A stretch of DNA of 64,000 bases, taken from the NCBI GenBank assembly GCA_018873225.1, contig JAEILZ010000004.1, positions 558,001 to 622,000 of the forward strand, written 5' to 3'. The translations under genes were made by a program, and so were the position numbers. Shown here in pieces: positions 1 through 10,713 of this stretch (position 1 is the first letter of the stretch; each line of letters opens with the position of its first letter). Below the pieces are notes generated by a model. The model worked only from the letters and a program-made list of their open reading frames with translations. It made no database searches and had not been told where the DNA came from. The stretch comes from [Phialemoniopsis] sp. UDSM-2020. Its lineage: Eukaryota; Ascomycota; Sordariomycetes; Thyridiales; Thyridiaceae.

Positions 1-2911
1 GCAGACGTGGTGACGAGGCAGATTTGTGCAGGCACGACCAGGGTCCCGATGGTAAGCACACCTTCGCCGACAAGAACATACTGTGGCGTGCCGAGTGGGT
101 CGGTGATGGTCAGACGTAGACCAAGGCTGGAGATGGTGATGTTTGGGGCGATGTTCCATGATGACGATACCGCCTGGGTCACTTCTAGGCGCAGCTTCGT
201 GAGTGACGTAGCCTTGCCAGAGTCACTGGCGGGCTGGTCGACTTCTATGGACGTGTGTAGCTGTAAGTCTGTCGTGGCAAAGGAGCCCGGCTGCACGGGG
301 AAGGTATCTATGGCGTCGTGAGCTTTCTGTCAGGGGCAGTCGTGCTTCCAATCTGGCAAAACAAGAATGTCATTGACACCTCATCACAGGGATGGGACCT
401 ACCAGGAATCTGCTTTGCCAGAGAGGCAAGATCCAGTGTCAGCCCACCAAACGCCGGCAGGGACGCAACGATTGCACCAGTCGGTTGAGGGGGCGGCGGG
501 CTCCCCGGCGGTGGTGTCACGGCCTGCACGGACAGCTCGGCCCAGTAGAGCGTATCGCCTTGCTTCTTGTTACGCAGACACACCATCTCTATACCCACGC
601 GATACGATCCCATTGTGACACTCCCGATTACGTGGGCCTCACCCGCCGAGGCCACGCCGTCCCAGCGCAGAGTAAGATGGCACTGAGCGAGCACCAACTT
701 GTCATAGATGGTCCAGCTCGCCGCGGCATCGAGCGTGGCCTCCGCCGCAAGCAGTGCGTATGCGTCCTGGCCGGCAGTCTTGCCGAAAGCGACGCGCAAC
801 GATGCCGTCACCTCTGTAAGCACCGACTGTGCTGTCACCGGAGACGTGTCCGGCAAGTTCCAACCATCGAGCGGCGGTGCGGTGCCGAGCAGCTGAGCAT
901 CGCCGAGCGCCAGCTGCGCCGCCATTTTGAGAGACGCTCGGGGATCCAGCTCCGCGCTGCCGGCATGAGCTGTGAGACTGGCCCAGAAAAAGGTCGCGCC
1001 CGTGCCGCCGCCGGCTGAGATGCCCGCCACGAACAGTGTCACGGGCACGCCAGCCAGGACCAGCGAGCCGAACACGTAGCCCGTGACGACACGCTTCTCT
1101 GCGACCTCGTCGCACGGGTCGACCAGGTCGAAGGCTACGCCTAGCGATTTGACGGCCAGCACCGAGGTGATCTGCCAGCCCGCGGGCACGTCCGGGCAGT
1201 CGGCATTGAGAGTCAGGCGTGTAAGTGTGGTGCCGCTGAACTCGAGTCTCAGGCTTGCACTCGCCGGGCCTAACGCCGTGCTGACCCGGGCGAGACCGAC
1301 CGGACAGGTCGCCGCCGCAGCGCCCGGGAGCGGAGAAGCCGCGGCGTTGGCGGCCAGGTCCGGCGGGGGAACGCCGAAGGGTGCAAATAAGCTGTCACCG
1401 GCCATGTCGGCGAGGCCCACGGCGAGGCCCGGGGCCGCCCGCACCGAGACCATGACTTTCGACGCCCTGGAATCGTATCTTAGCGTGCAGGGCAGGACTA
1501 TGGCCCCGCCGCGTAGCCCGATGCTGGCCATCACCAAGGCTTCGGTCTGCCAGCTTGCCGTCTCAGCGCCCGGTGCCGGTGCCGGTGCCGGAGCCTGGCT
1601 CGCCCGAAGAGCCACACCCAGATCAGACAATTGCAGCTGCGGGAAACTGTCAGACGGCGGCGAGAACCACACGGCACCAGGACAGGCGATCTGCAGCGCC
1701 ACCGATTTCAGTCCCCAGGTACCATTGCCACTGCTGGTGTTGTCGAGTCGCAGCTCGGCGTCTATATCGAGCGGCCGCGACGCACTGGTCGTCGCCAGAT
1801 ATGCGAGCTGAGCAGGAAGCAGCGCCGCGAGGTCTGCCGTGGCCGACTTGCTGCTGCCGGCGACGAATGTGTCCAGCACAGTTGCGGCTCCCACGCGGGC
1901 CCGCGGCGTCAGCTGGAAGCGGATGACGAGCGAGGTCGATGCGGCTGCCTCGAAGACGGCGGAGGCGATGACCACGGAGCCGCTCGGTCTGCCGCCGATC
2001 GGGTCACCTCCGCCCGGCACACCGATGTCGAATTGACCCGCGGCCTCGAGCCGGTAGCTCCACGGGGTCCCTGCCTGCGCGTTGGGGCGGGACATGAGCG
2101 CCTTGCAGGCGACGCGGCGCAGCGTAAACCCGGAAAAGGGGGTCCAGTCGAATCCGGCACGGACAAGGACCGAGAGCGACTTGACAAAGACGGTGTCCGA
2201 GTCGGAGGCCAGGCCGCCAAGGACCACGCGAGCCGAGACGACGCCCCGGCTGTCGACGCCCTTGCTCGCCGAACCCTGGGCGAACTCGCTCTTCAGATCC
2301 GTGGTGGTTCCGCCGATGGCGTCTTCAAAGGACAGGGTCGGGTCGAGCTGGCCGAGCAGAGTGTCCACGTCCAGCGTGTTGAGTTTGTTCAGGAGTGTCA
2401 AGGTCAGTATGATCTCCGGATCGACCGCGAGCACATTGGGTACCTCGCCCGATACGATAAAGGTTGTGTCGTTTATGGCCATGGTTGCTTCAATGCCAAA
2501 ACCAAAGGTATGTTTGGCTACCGCCAGGACCATGCCGCGGGTCAGCTCCAACTCAATCGACTCCCTCGCAATACAAAGACACTTGTTGTCGCCTGGGGGA
2601 AACACTGTTTACTCACAATACTGCGCCTTGTCCACGTCTACCAGCAGCACTACTTGCTTGAGCTTTAAGCCCGATATGATTTCCACGTCACCGTCGATGG
2701 CTACGCGCAGCGTAAAGGCGTAGGCATATGTCATGCCAGCATCGTCGTCGTCGTCATCATCAGCCAAGCCAAGTAAGCCAGGACCGGCGAGTGCTGCCTG
2801 GGAAGACCTTGTTGCCAGAGCATTCGCTGCCACGGAGTGCGCCAGATGCATCAGGCCACGGGGAGTATTGACCCGGCGGCGTGGGCTGGCTTGCACCGGA
2901 GCGGCTTCCAT
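1..2911 (-). CDS. Large repetitive beta-rich protein, 3' end beyond window
   Basis: I cannot name a function. The main exon (about 403-2592) encodes some 730 residues rich in V, L, A, T, S and G. A unit of about 130-200 residues recurs, starting with W-x-[IL] and followed by a slgl-type strand, a G-x-V-x-G strand and an alternating hydrophobic strand (for example GWQITS, SWTIYD, SWNIAP), which suggests stacked beta domains. An upstream exon (2617-2911) carries a run of seven Asp. The reading frame stays open to base 1, so the gene continues outside the window. Two junctions are unclear. The donor GTGAGT at 2616 has an in-frame acceptor only 24 nt away, or another 99 nt away. At 402 the canonical 50-nt intron leads into an in-frame TGA (330-332), while a poorer acceptor at 323 avoids it. 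The gene is divergent from the MBL-fold gene. It resembles the large DUF6603-type proteins in style; that is a guess. Confidence 0.55.
2740..2763 (-). repeat. GAY trinucleotide run encoding seven Asp
   Basis: A short GAT/GAC run in the first recognised exon of the repetitive protein gives seven consecutive Asp residues. It is probably a slippage-prone, disordered linker. Confidence 0.6.
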
Positions 2912-3097
2912 TGTGACTCCGTTCTCGTGTGGGATACCATAAAAGAGGAGAGCGTCTTATCGGGTTGTTGGGTAAGTGAGGAAGAAATGGGCTCAAAGGT
3001 TGAAGCCGCAGCAGTGTTCGTCATAATAGCCAAGTCGCACGAAAGTCTGCAGTCTTTCGCCAGCCAGGCGGTCACATTGACGCCTTCGGCTTGACCC

Positions 3098-3475
3098 TTA
3101 CGAACCCTGGTTCTCTCCCAACCCCATGCTGCCCATACTTGACCCCCTCATCAGACCGACGGCCAGCAGCACGACTATGGCCACATTGGGCCACGCCTGC
3201 AGCACGCCCCAACGAGACACATTGCCAATTTGAGCAGGGATACGCACGAAAAGAGCATTGTGTTGCCGCATGGGGTATGGTCTCAGCCGCTCAGCTTTCA
3301 GCTCGCCGCCACAAAACGCCAACGGGAGCGGCCCGCTGGTCCATATCCACTCATGCCACGTGATCGCTTGGAGGAATAGGAGCATCTCCGGGAAGCCCAA
3401 TGGACTGAGCTGGCGGGGTCTGGTCGCGCGCGGCACTTCATATGCCCCGTGACGGGAGGACTGCAGGTTTCCCAT
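3098..3475 (-). CDS. Possible 5' exon of the repetitive-protein gene, or small separate gene
   Basis: An open frame of about 125 codons has protein-like composition: W-rich patches and one plausible membrane-spanning stretch (NVAIVVLLAVGLM) near its end. It lies just upstream of the exon at 2617-2911 on the same strand. It could be a 5' exon of that gene, since several GT/AG pairs exist between 2912 and 3110, or an independent small gene. I could not settle the junction. It overlaps no exon of the plus-strand MBL gene, whose chosen start is 3554. Confidence 0.25.
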   Translation of the reverse strand: MGNLQSSRHGAYEVPRATRPRQLSPLGFPEMLLFLQAITWHEWIWTSGPLPLAFCGGELKAERLRPYPMRQHNALFVRIPAQIGNVSRWGVLQAWPNVAIVVLLAVGLMRGSSMGSMGLGENQGS

Positions 3476-3553
3476 GGTGAATCGAATCCATCACTCTTAT
3501 CCTCTAGACTTTCAACGAAAGAGAATCACAGTCTACATCGGGCTCCCTCCAGG

Positions 3554-6028
3554 ATGGCTCGTAACGGCAGAACACTGACAATCAACCTCGTTGGGGGGGC
3601 GATAAACTTGAAGGCAGTTGGCGGTGCGATGAGCCAGGTACACTACGAAACCTCTCCAAAGCTTAATGGTTCAGCAGCCAGCGCGAAGACACTAACCAGA
3701 ACCGTAGCCATATGCTCAGATTGTCATGCTCGATGCCAACCATGGGGACTGCAACGTCGTCGACATCTGCCGCGTGCGCATGGCCAATGGCGAATATGGG
3801 CCAGACCCGGAAGGCGGAATGTCGTACTCGCGCTCCATCATCGACGTTGGACCGTACAAGCATACACTCAAGGCACTCGAGGGCGTCTTGACCAATGTCG
3901 GGCAGCCATTGTTCCTGGGTCCTAACAGCACGACGCCATCGGTGCCTAAGGGTTATGACCAGGCTTACGTTGACATGCTGCAGGTTTGGCACACGTATTT
4001 TGTGTGACGCTATTGACGCGCCCCTTTTGCTGATCATAGTCGCAGTTTACGCACATTGACGAAGACCACTGCGGGAATGGTAGGTTAGCTATGTTCCAGC
4101 ATGGTTTCTGCAGGTCACTTCGTCTTGCTAACAACTCGAGCAGGGCCGGAGCTCATCAGCGACATCCTGAAGGCGGCCCAGACCAACCGCCAGACGGGTC
4201 TTAGTCTCCCGTTCCAGCAAACGTGGATAGCGTACCACGCGCTTCCCCCGATCTCGGTCAACTTTGTCCTCGCGCTGCGGCTGGGCCCTAACGGCGACCG
4301 GTTCCCCACGGCTGTGACATGCAGATGCAACCCACTCGGACACGCAGGTCACTCGCTGGAGCCCTGGCGCTGGATAAATCAGCTTGGCGTTGAGGGCACG
4401 TTCCGGCTTGTCTATACGTTCCGGTTGCAGCTGCTCAAAGCCAAGAACCAGGCCACCATCGACGGCGACTGGCACGATATTGACGATCAGGACATGCTGG
4501 ACCCGACCTGCGTTGTGCCGCTCAAGTACAGCGCCATTCTTGACCCGAACACCCATCAGGTACTCTACCCTTTTGTTGCCATCGCCTGCTTCGTCCGGCT
4601 CCAGTCGTACCGCAAGGGCGGCGGTCACTCGCACTTCAATGCCTGGCGCGACCTGCTCTGCTCCAAAGCCAATTCCACAACCGCCAAGGATGCCATCCCC
4701 GTCCAGTGGCTGCCTGCGACTGTGTACCAGGTCGTCCTGCCGCCAAACCCGCTGCCAGACTCGATCGTCGGCCTGACCATGCTTCCTGACGCCGCGCAGA
4801 ACGGGCCCGGCCTGGGCTCGACCCTTGACTTCGTCCGGATCTCTGCCGCGCTCAACGCTGTGCAAGCAGCCGCCGCCGTGTCCGACTGGGCATACAAGCC
4901 GTTCGAGCCGGTGCGTAAGCCGCCGCTCCAGGGCGACAACATGGACCACCGGGCCGGCCCGGAGTGGGAAGTCGGCTTCACGGGGCCGACGCCGGCGCTG
5001 TACGCCGAGCTGCTGCGCGAGACCACGCTCGCCCGGTTCCGCGTGGCTCAGGCCAACGCCACCTCGCCCAACGGCGGCGTGTTCGGACCCCACGCCGAGG
5101 TCAAGAGCGCCGCCGTGGGCGGGTCCGACATTGCGAACCGCGCCAGCATCCTCACCCGCTTCGCCAGTTCCCTCAGCACCCCGTCCGACGCGCAGCAGGC
5201 GAGCACGCCCTTCACCATGCTCTTCACGGGCGACGCGTACGACCGAGACTGTGACATCCAGAACACGATCCCGGGGGCTACGAATATCGGACAGCCTTCG
5301 TATTATTTCGATGTTCTGAAGGCACGCATACACTCTTGCGAAGCCATGATTTTAGTCCTTGGATTCTCGATGGCTAACATCGCTTGCAGGTCCCGCACCA
5401 CTGTTCAGCTGTCACCTCCAACGGTGCCTTCTACCAGACCGTTGTGGCAAGCGTCTATCTCATATGGTAAGTACCATCACCATACCCTCGTGCTTTCATA
5501 TATCACGGAAAAAGAAGCCCCCCCTTGCCCAGCCCTGCCAGACTAAAACCAAGCCTTTTCCCACCCGCTCCACACAGCGCACAGCAGACCAAGCACGGCA
5601 ACCCGTCCCTCGAGACCCTGCGCGCACTGGCGTCGACCTTCTCGCAGGACGCGGCGTCCTACAACGCCAACAACCACACCCCCTTGCCCCCGCGGCTGCT
5701 CTTCTTCTCGGACCCGGACGCGCTCGAGCCCGCGGCCACAGGCGAGGCGAGCAACGTGTACCACCTGCTCAACGACGCCGCCGAGCGGCCCCTGGTGCCT
5801 GCCCCCGGGCATGACGCCGTGGAGCCCGTGTATAACTACTACTGCTTCCGCCTGCGGAAGGGCGCCGCGACGAACAAGGCCACTGGCACCGGCCGGATTG
5901 TGCTGGGGCGTGGTGAGCAGGGCGGGTTGGCTGTGCAGTTCTCTGTCGCGAACAGCGAGGCTGCGGCGGATTACTTGCTTAATGACTGGGTCGAGATGCG
6001 CGGGCCGGATTCGCCGGCGCCGCTGTGA
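3554..6028 (+). CDS. MBL-fold protein, ComEC/Rec2-like, six exons
   Basis: Proposed exons are 3554-3637, 3720-3983, 4046-4079, 4144-5321, 5390-5466 and 5578-6028, giving 695 residues in frame throughout. Metallo-beta-lactamase signatures appear in order: DANHGDC near residue 33, THIDEDHCGN (the HxHxDH-type metal site, here H-x-D-x-D-H) near residue 118, LFTGDAYDRDCD near residue 500, and VLKVPHHCS followed by a VYLICAQQTKHGNP segment. The last two match the TGDA and KVxHHGS blocks of ComEC/Rec2-type MBL proteins. About 380 residues lie between the metal site and TGDA, a large insertion. The tiny third exon was placed because it supplies the metal-binding motif. The intron at 5322-5389 starts with GC rather than GT. 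No signal peptide or membrane segments are seen, so a soluble hydrolase is likely. The substrate is unknown. It is divergent from the repetitive-protein gene. Confidence 0.75.
5322..5389 (+). other. GC-AG intron
   Basis: This 68-nt intron has donor AAG|GCACGC, an internal GCTAAC branch-like site and acceptor TTGCAG. Removing it joins VLK to VPHHCS and so creates the conserved VLKVPHH block of the MBL family. The nearby GT at 5313 would delete VLK. Confidence 0.65.
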
Positions 6029-6471
6029 TCGGTAGATGGGTTAGCGTGTTGAATTGAGGCTCGGTATCCCTCAAGGGTCGAGAAAGAGCTTGAAGACTAC
6101 CATGGTAGAAATGTTCAGATCGATGCTCAATATCAGATACCCAGTAGTGCATTCAAGCTTACATTCTATGAGAATCTTCTTCTTGTCGTATAGATCCTTA
6201 CGATATATAAATGTACAAAAGCAACTCCATAAACACGCTGGTGAGCTTTGTAAAGTGACAGAATTATACAATTGCCCGAGACTTACTATCTAGGGACTCT
6301 TGGAAGACGGCTCTCTACCTGGTACCTTTACGTAGATATACTCGAAACACTAGTCCTTCCGTACCACGATTACGAGTATTAAACTTGATAAAACCCATGG
6401 GATCTATAACGTACCACTATCGATATCATGATGTACAAACTCGTGAGTAGTACGAGTCCGATAGACGTGGT
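6029..6471. other. AT-richer intergenic stretch, no gene seen
   Basis: The stretch after the MBL stop codon has lower GC than its surroundings and many TA-containing words. No open frame with protein-like content was found. It may be an old repeat remnant, but no terminal repeats were recognised. Confidence 0.4.
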
Positions 6472-6765
6472 TTAGGTACTCGACAATAATTCACTAGAGT
6501 ATTCATCGATAGCAAGATTGCGGAAGGATAGTGATGATTGGTGATTGATCCCGGAGCCATATACGGCTCTAAAAGCTCCTTTAGCACTGCGCCGCAATGA
6601 CTTGCACACTTGCTCCACTTGACATAGTGATTTTACGTCGAGATACTCGAGTATAGATCGAATCAACTCTTCAGGCAAGTGGCAGAACCCTGATGCTGCG
6701 GACACTGGGTCGCCATCTGCAGTCATGATGATGCTAGTGCTGGGCGCGGCGCAAGCTAAGGACAA
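6472..6765 (-). CDS. Short F-box protein or F-box gene remnant
   Basis: This 97-residue frame contains a clear F-box core at about residues 28-67: LPEELIRSILEYLDVKSLC, then QVEQVCKSLRR. F-box proteins bind Skp1 through this motif and recruit substrates with a C-terminal domain to SCF ubiquitin ligases. Here the protein stops about 30 residues after the F-box and no substrate-binding domain follows. Fungal F-box proteins are usually several hundred residues long, so this is most likely a truncated gene. It lies at the edge of a region of decayed genes and AT-rich sequence, which supports loss of function. A small functional F-box-only protein cannot be excluded. Confidence 0.55.
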   Translation of the reverse strand: MSLACAAPSTSIIMTADGDPVSAASGFCHLPEELIRSILEYLDVKSLCQVEQVCKSLRRSAKGAFRAVYGSGINHQSSLSFRNLAIDEYSSELLSST

Positions 6766-7589
6766 CTACCACCTGGACTGTGTCGTTCGAAACGGTCGGT
6801 GTTCGATGAGCGGTCAGTGGTGAGGAGGACCTTTCGGTCTTTTTAGGCGTCGTGATCCAAGGCTCGCAGGTGGTATGGGGCTTCTTCATCGATCATAAGC
6901 AATTGGACCCTCACATCGAGATTCTTACTCGAGACCGAAAATGAGAGGAAAGGACTTAATTCTCCTCGGGAGGTCTGCAGATTACCAGCTCTCCCTCCCA
7001 GTTGTGTAGCACTTCTGTCAAGGCCTGAAGCGGGGTAGCCCCCTCATTTCTGCAACCGCCCTGTTTCAAGGAGTCAGCCACTGTCATCAATCTTGGTCAA
7101 GTACGTCAACAGGTCGGTCGTCCGCGGCTGTTCAGGCCAACCCATTCGCTTCGATACCATCCAACCTTGAGCTATTCAGACTGCGAATTTGTATTACGCC
7201 AAGCAATATTGGCACTGGAGTCTGCTGACCACAGGCAGGAGATAAGAAATAGACGTATTCGACTTGTAGCCACGGGCTTCAATCTTTCATGCGATCCTGT
7301 ATTCTCGCTTCCCTAAGAATACACATTGTTGCATGCGAGTAAAGTAAGCAGTCAAATGCGGGGTAAACAGCACAGCCAAGACATTCCACTACCAACACTG
7401 AAGCCCCCTCAAATTTTGACGTGATGCCGGGAGCTTCGCACTCACGTTGGATATAAAATCAACTGGTGGACGTCACTTCCACTGATACGCCCGTTGTTGC
7501 GACACCGATGCCCACTTGGAAGTAGGTCGTATGCTGAGCAGTCAATATGTTATGCCCAGGCACGTCGCGCTAACCAGGAAGAATCGAGG
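6766..7589. other. Intergenic, nothing recognised
   Basis: No credible coding frame or repeat is seen between the F-box frame and the broken HET gene. The part just before 7590 may hold the old HET promoter. Confidence 0.4.
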
Positions 7590-8255
7590 ATGAGGTTGCT
7601 GAAAGTGGACAGCCTCCAGTTCGAGGAGCACCGTGGCGACATGATTCCAGCCTACGTTATATTGTCCCACCGCTGGTATGAGCCTGAAGTCTGTTATCAA
7701 GACATGTGCAAAATCATCGACCATCGTCAAACTGTACCTGAAGCCAAGGGCGAAAGCTTTCGAAAGATCCAGGATTTCTGCCGTCGTGTTTCGGAGCAGG
7801 GATGTGGGTGGACACTTGTTGCATCGACAAGTCTAGCAGTGCCGAGCTGCAAGAGTCTCTCAACTCAATGGAGACGTGGTATGCAAAATCGGCAGTCTGC
7901 TTTGCATACCTTCGAGATGTCGAGCTTCATCACGATACCATTCGGACAGCCTATCGAAGTTCCAACAAAGACCAATTCTGGAGCAGAAAGGTCACGGAAG
8001 AGAATCTTCTCGCATAGACGGGGCGTCATTCTGGGGAGGACTTGCATCTAGTGGTAGCACGGTAGTGTCGCGCGGCGCTGAAGTACCTTTTGGGGGTTTC
8101 ACTAGTCACGAAAGTGATTGACCTACTGGGCCCCTGCGAATGCCCCACAAAACTCCAGGAGGAGCGCGTCAATCATCCTGTGACCGTGACCCACACCGAA
8201 CGTGTTTGTGGTCTCACCCAAGCCTTCCACAAATTCAACACGGACGAGCGTGCGC
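7590..8255 (+). pseudogene. Broken HET (heterokaryon incompatibility) domain gene
   Basis: The first frame, from ATG 7590, reads MRLLKVDSLQFEEHRGD and AYVILSHRWYEPEV, the start of a HET domain, up to about 7800. The next conserved block, WVDTCCIDKSSSAELQESLN with WYAKSAVCFAYLRDV, lies in the +1 frame at 7802-8017. The two frames meet with no splice signals, so a frameshift near 7800 is the simple reading. After FW at about 7980 the expected GWTLQEL block is missing, and a stop follows at 8015. HET-domain proteins trigger cell death when incompatible hyphae fuse. This copy cannot make a complete domain. It is immediately followed by another decayed gene. Confidence 0.75.
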
Positions 8256-8258
8256 CTA

Positions 8259-10325
8259 ATGGCTGACGACGAGATCACCAGACTACGGGAGCAACTGCGA
8301 AAGGAACGGCAGCGCGCAGATGACGCCTCGAGAGAGAAGGAGATCCTGCAGAAACGCGCCGAGATCGAACGGCAACGCGCGGATCAGAGCGAAGCCGGAT
8401 CACGGGCAACAACGCTGATCGAATACATCGCCAATTGCCATCATCACCTCGACCTCAATGTGACCGTCGAGCCCAACAAGTCCCTCACGTCGAAAGGAAC
8501 CATCACAAACCCCCAGAAGAAGTTCGTGCCGTCGACTCTCAAGCCATGGGCCGACTTTCTCAAGCTACAAGAATCGATCCTCGGCAGATTGTACTCGACC
8601 TTTCCTTCAGAGACACAGGCCTTTGAAAGCGTGGACTTCCTCAAGGGGCTCGGTAAACGGCTGCTTACGAGAAAGATAGCAAACGAGCGCGATCTTGAAT
8701 CAGCTCAGCACAACACCGTTCAGCAACCCGTAACCAACATCGTCCAGATACTCAAAGACCATGATGCGACGAAGCGAGCATTCGGCTTGGGCCAAGGCCT
8801 CACCTTCGACAACTACCCGAACGCGCTAAGTGATGGCGCTGAGGAGCCTTTGCAACGAGGTGCAGGTCGCGACTTGACTCAGCTTCGTGCGGACCAAGAG
8901 TGCGTATACAGTCACGGTAATGTGGACCAGACTCGGCGAAGCCTAGCTTTCGTGACCGAGTACAAGCCGCCGCACAAGCTGACTTTGTCGCATCTTCGTG
9001 TCGGCCTGCGGGAGATGGATATACAGCAGGAGGTTGTGAACAGACCAGGGTCAGCCACCGACAAAGATGAGCTTTTCTCATACCATGCAGAGACAGGATC
9101 GTCGCCGCTGCCATTTCTCAGACGTACCACGACATGATCACAGGTGGTCTTACATACAGCTACCTGACCACCGGCGAGGCGATCGTCTTTCTCAAAATCG
9201 ACTGGCAGACTCCCAACCAACTGCTGTTCCACCTTGCGGAGCCGCGAGAAGAGGTGCTGGCACAGACCGACAACGCTATGCAACTGCACAGCCGTCAGCC
9301 AGGTCCTTGCCTTCACGCTGCTCGCGATCGAGGAACAACATCGCAATCCTGGGCAAGATCAGCGTTCTCGGGCCAAGGAAGAGCTTCACCGGTGGCGCGT
9401 AGACCACGATGCTGTGCTCAAGGCCGTCCCAGAGACTGTACGGAAGGCAACTCCACCGCAATCGGCTTATACTGCTCGGAACTATCAGCACTTCGATCGG
9501 TCACCGCACACTTTCCGCAATCGTCCCGCAGGGTCAACGTGCCGGCCAGCGTCCGGGGAAGTCATTGACCATGAGCCTTCTGATCAATCAGACGAAGAAA
9601 GCGATGGCGCTTTCCACAAAAGCCCAAGCTCAAGACATACCCGTCGTGATGCACAGCCACGGCCACCACGACCCGATGCGAGCAATAACACACACAGAAT
9701 CTACCACACCCAAGCGGCAATACCGCACCCAAAAATGCCTGCTTGGACTCGTCAAGGGCCAGGCACTTCATATGGCCTGTCCAAATGCTCATTTACACCA
9801 GCGAGGCTCTTCGCAGGACCATCCGGTCCGTCCAAGGCAGTTCTGGAAACTACTACGTCAACAACTGGCTGATCTCTTGACACAAACATCGAAACACTTG
9901 GCAAGGAGGGAGCACGTGGTGCGGCCTTACAAGTAACACTTGCCACATACGGCTACACGATTGTTGCGAAGGGCTCTGTCGCCTAATTCGTCGACGACCT
10001 TAAACATGAGTGTCGTGTGTACGAGAGACTGGAGCCCCTGCAAGGCAAACGCGTACCCGTCTTCCTGGGTGCCTTCCACCTGAAGCGTCCATATTACTAC
10101 AGCCATCGAGCCACACTTAGGTACATGATACTCCTGTCCTGGGCAGGCGAACCTATCGACACGGTGCACCATTATTCTTCCCAACTGATGCATGCACGTC
10201 GCTTGTAGTCACTCGAATTGTTGGCAGAGTTGGGCGTGAAGCATGGCGACGTACGCGACGCCAACACGTTGTGGTGCCTCGAAACCAGAGATATAATGCT
10301 CATAGATTTTGAGGGTTCAGAACTT
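8259..10325 (+). pseudogene. Frameshifted fungal kinase-like gene
   Basis: Translation starts at ATG 8259 with a charged coiled coil (EITRLREQLRKERQRADDAS and following) and runs open to about 9110, including VTEYKPPHKLTLSHLRVGLR, a block typical of a fungal family that ends in a protein-kinase-like domain. Homologous-looking sequence then continues only by changing frame: about 9134-9285 (GGLTYSYLTTGEAIVFLKIDW), 9270-9720 (VLAFTLLAIEEQ), 9720-9936 (RTQKCLLGLVKG), 10017-10208 (YERLEPLQGKRVPVFLGAF) and 10218-10325 (VKHGDVRDANTLWCLE, IMLIDFEGSEL). The last part keeps the HGDVRDAN catalytic loop and the IDFEG metal-binding motif of the kinase fold. At least four frame changes and an internal stop show that it is dead. 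It could be an old mobile or recently duplicated gene copy. Confidence 0.75.
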
Positions 10326-10713
10326 TCGGTCCGAACACCTGTTGTGCCGTCTTCGCCGCATTGTCCGAAAAATATCTCTCTCCATCGAAAACCTCTTGAA
10401 TCGATTGCCACTAATAACGCAATCGTCCGGCGTGGGAATGGAATCGAAAACACTGGGCGGTCAAGCCATACTCACTGTCGCAAGGCTACTGGATCGCCAA
10501 GGCGGGGTGGAAATGGGGTTCTCCGCCAACTATGACAAGCTGCGGCAGAGGCTTGTCTGTTGTACTTGGATGTTGGCCTCCGGGATGTTCGAGAGTATGC
10601 CTTATGAGATGGCTCGATGGGATTTGCCGAGATCTCAGTGTTCGTCATCATCGCCTGGGGCTGTGCATTGTTTGGTCTTATGCTTTTTTGGAATTCGTAT
10701 CGCGACTGTGTTA

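Noticed and set aside
4128..5333. 401-codon open frame antisense to the MBL gene
   Set aside because: The sense strand carries the MBL motifs in the right order; the antisense frame is Arg-rich and motif-free.
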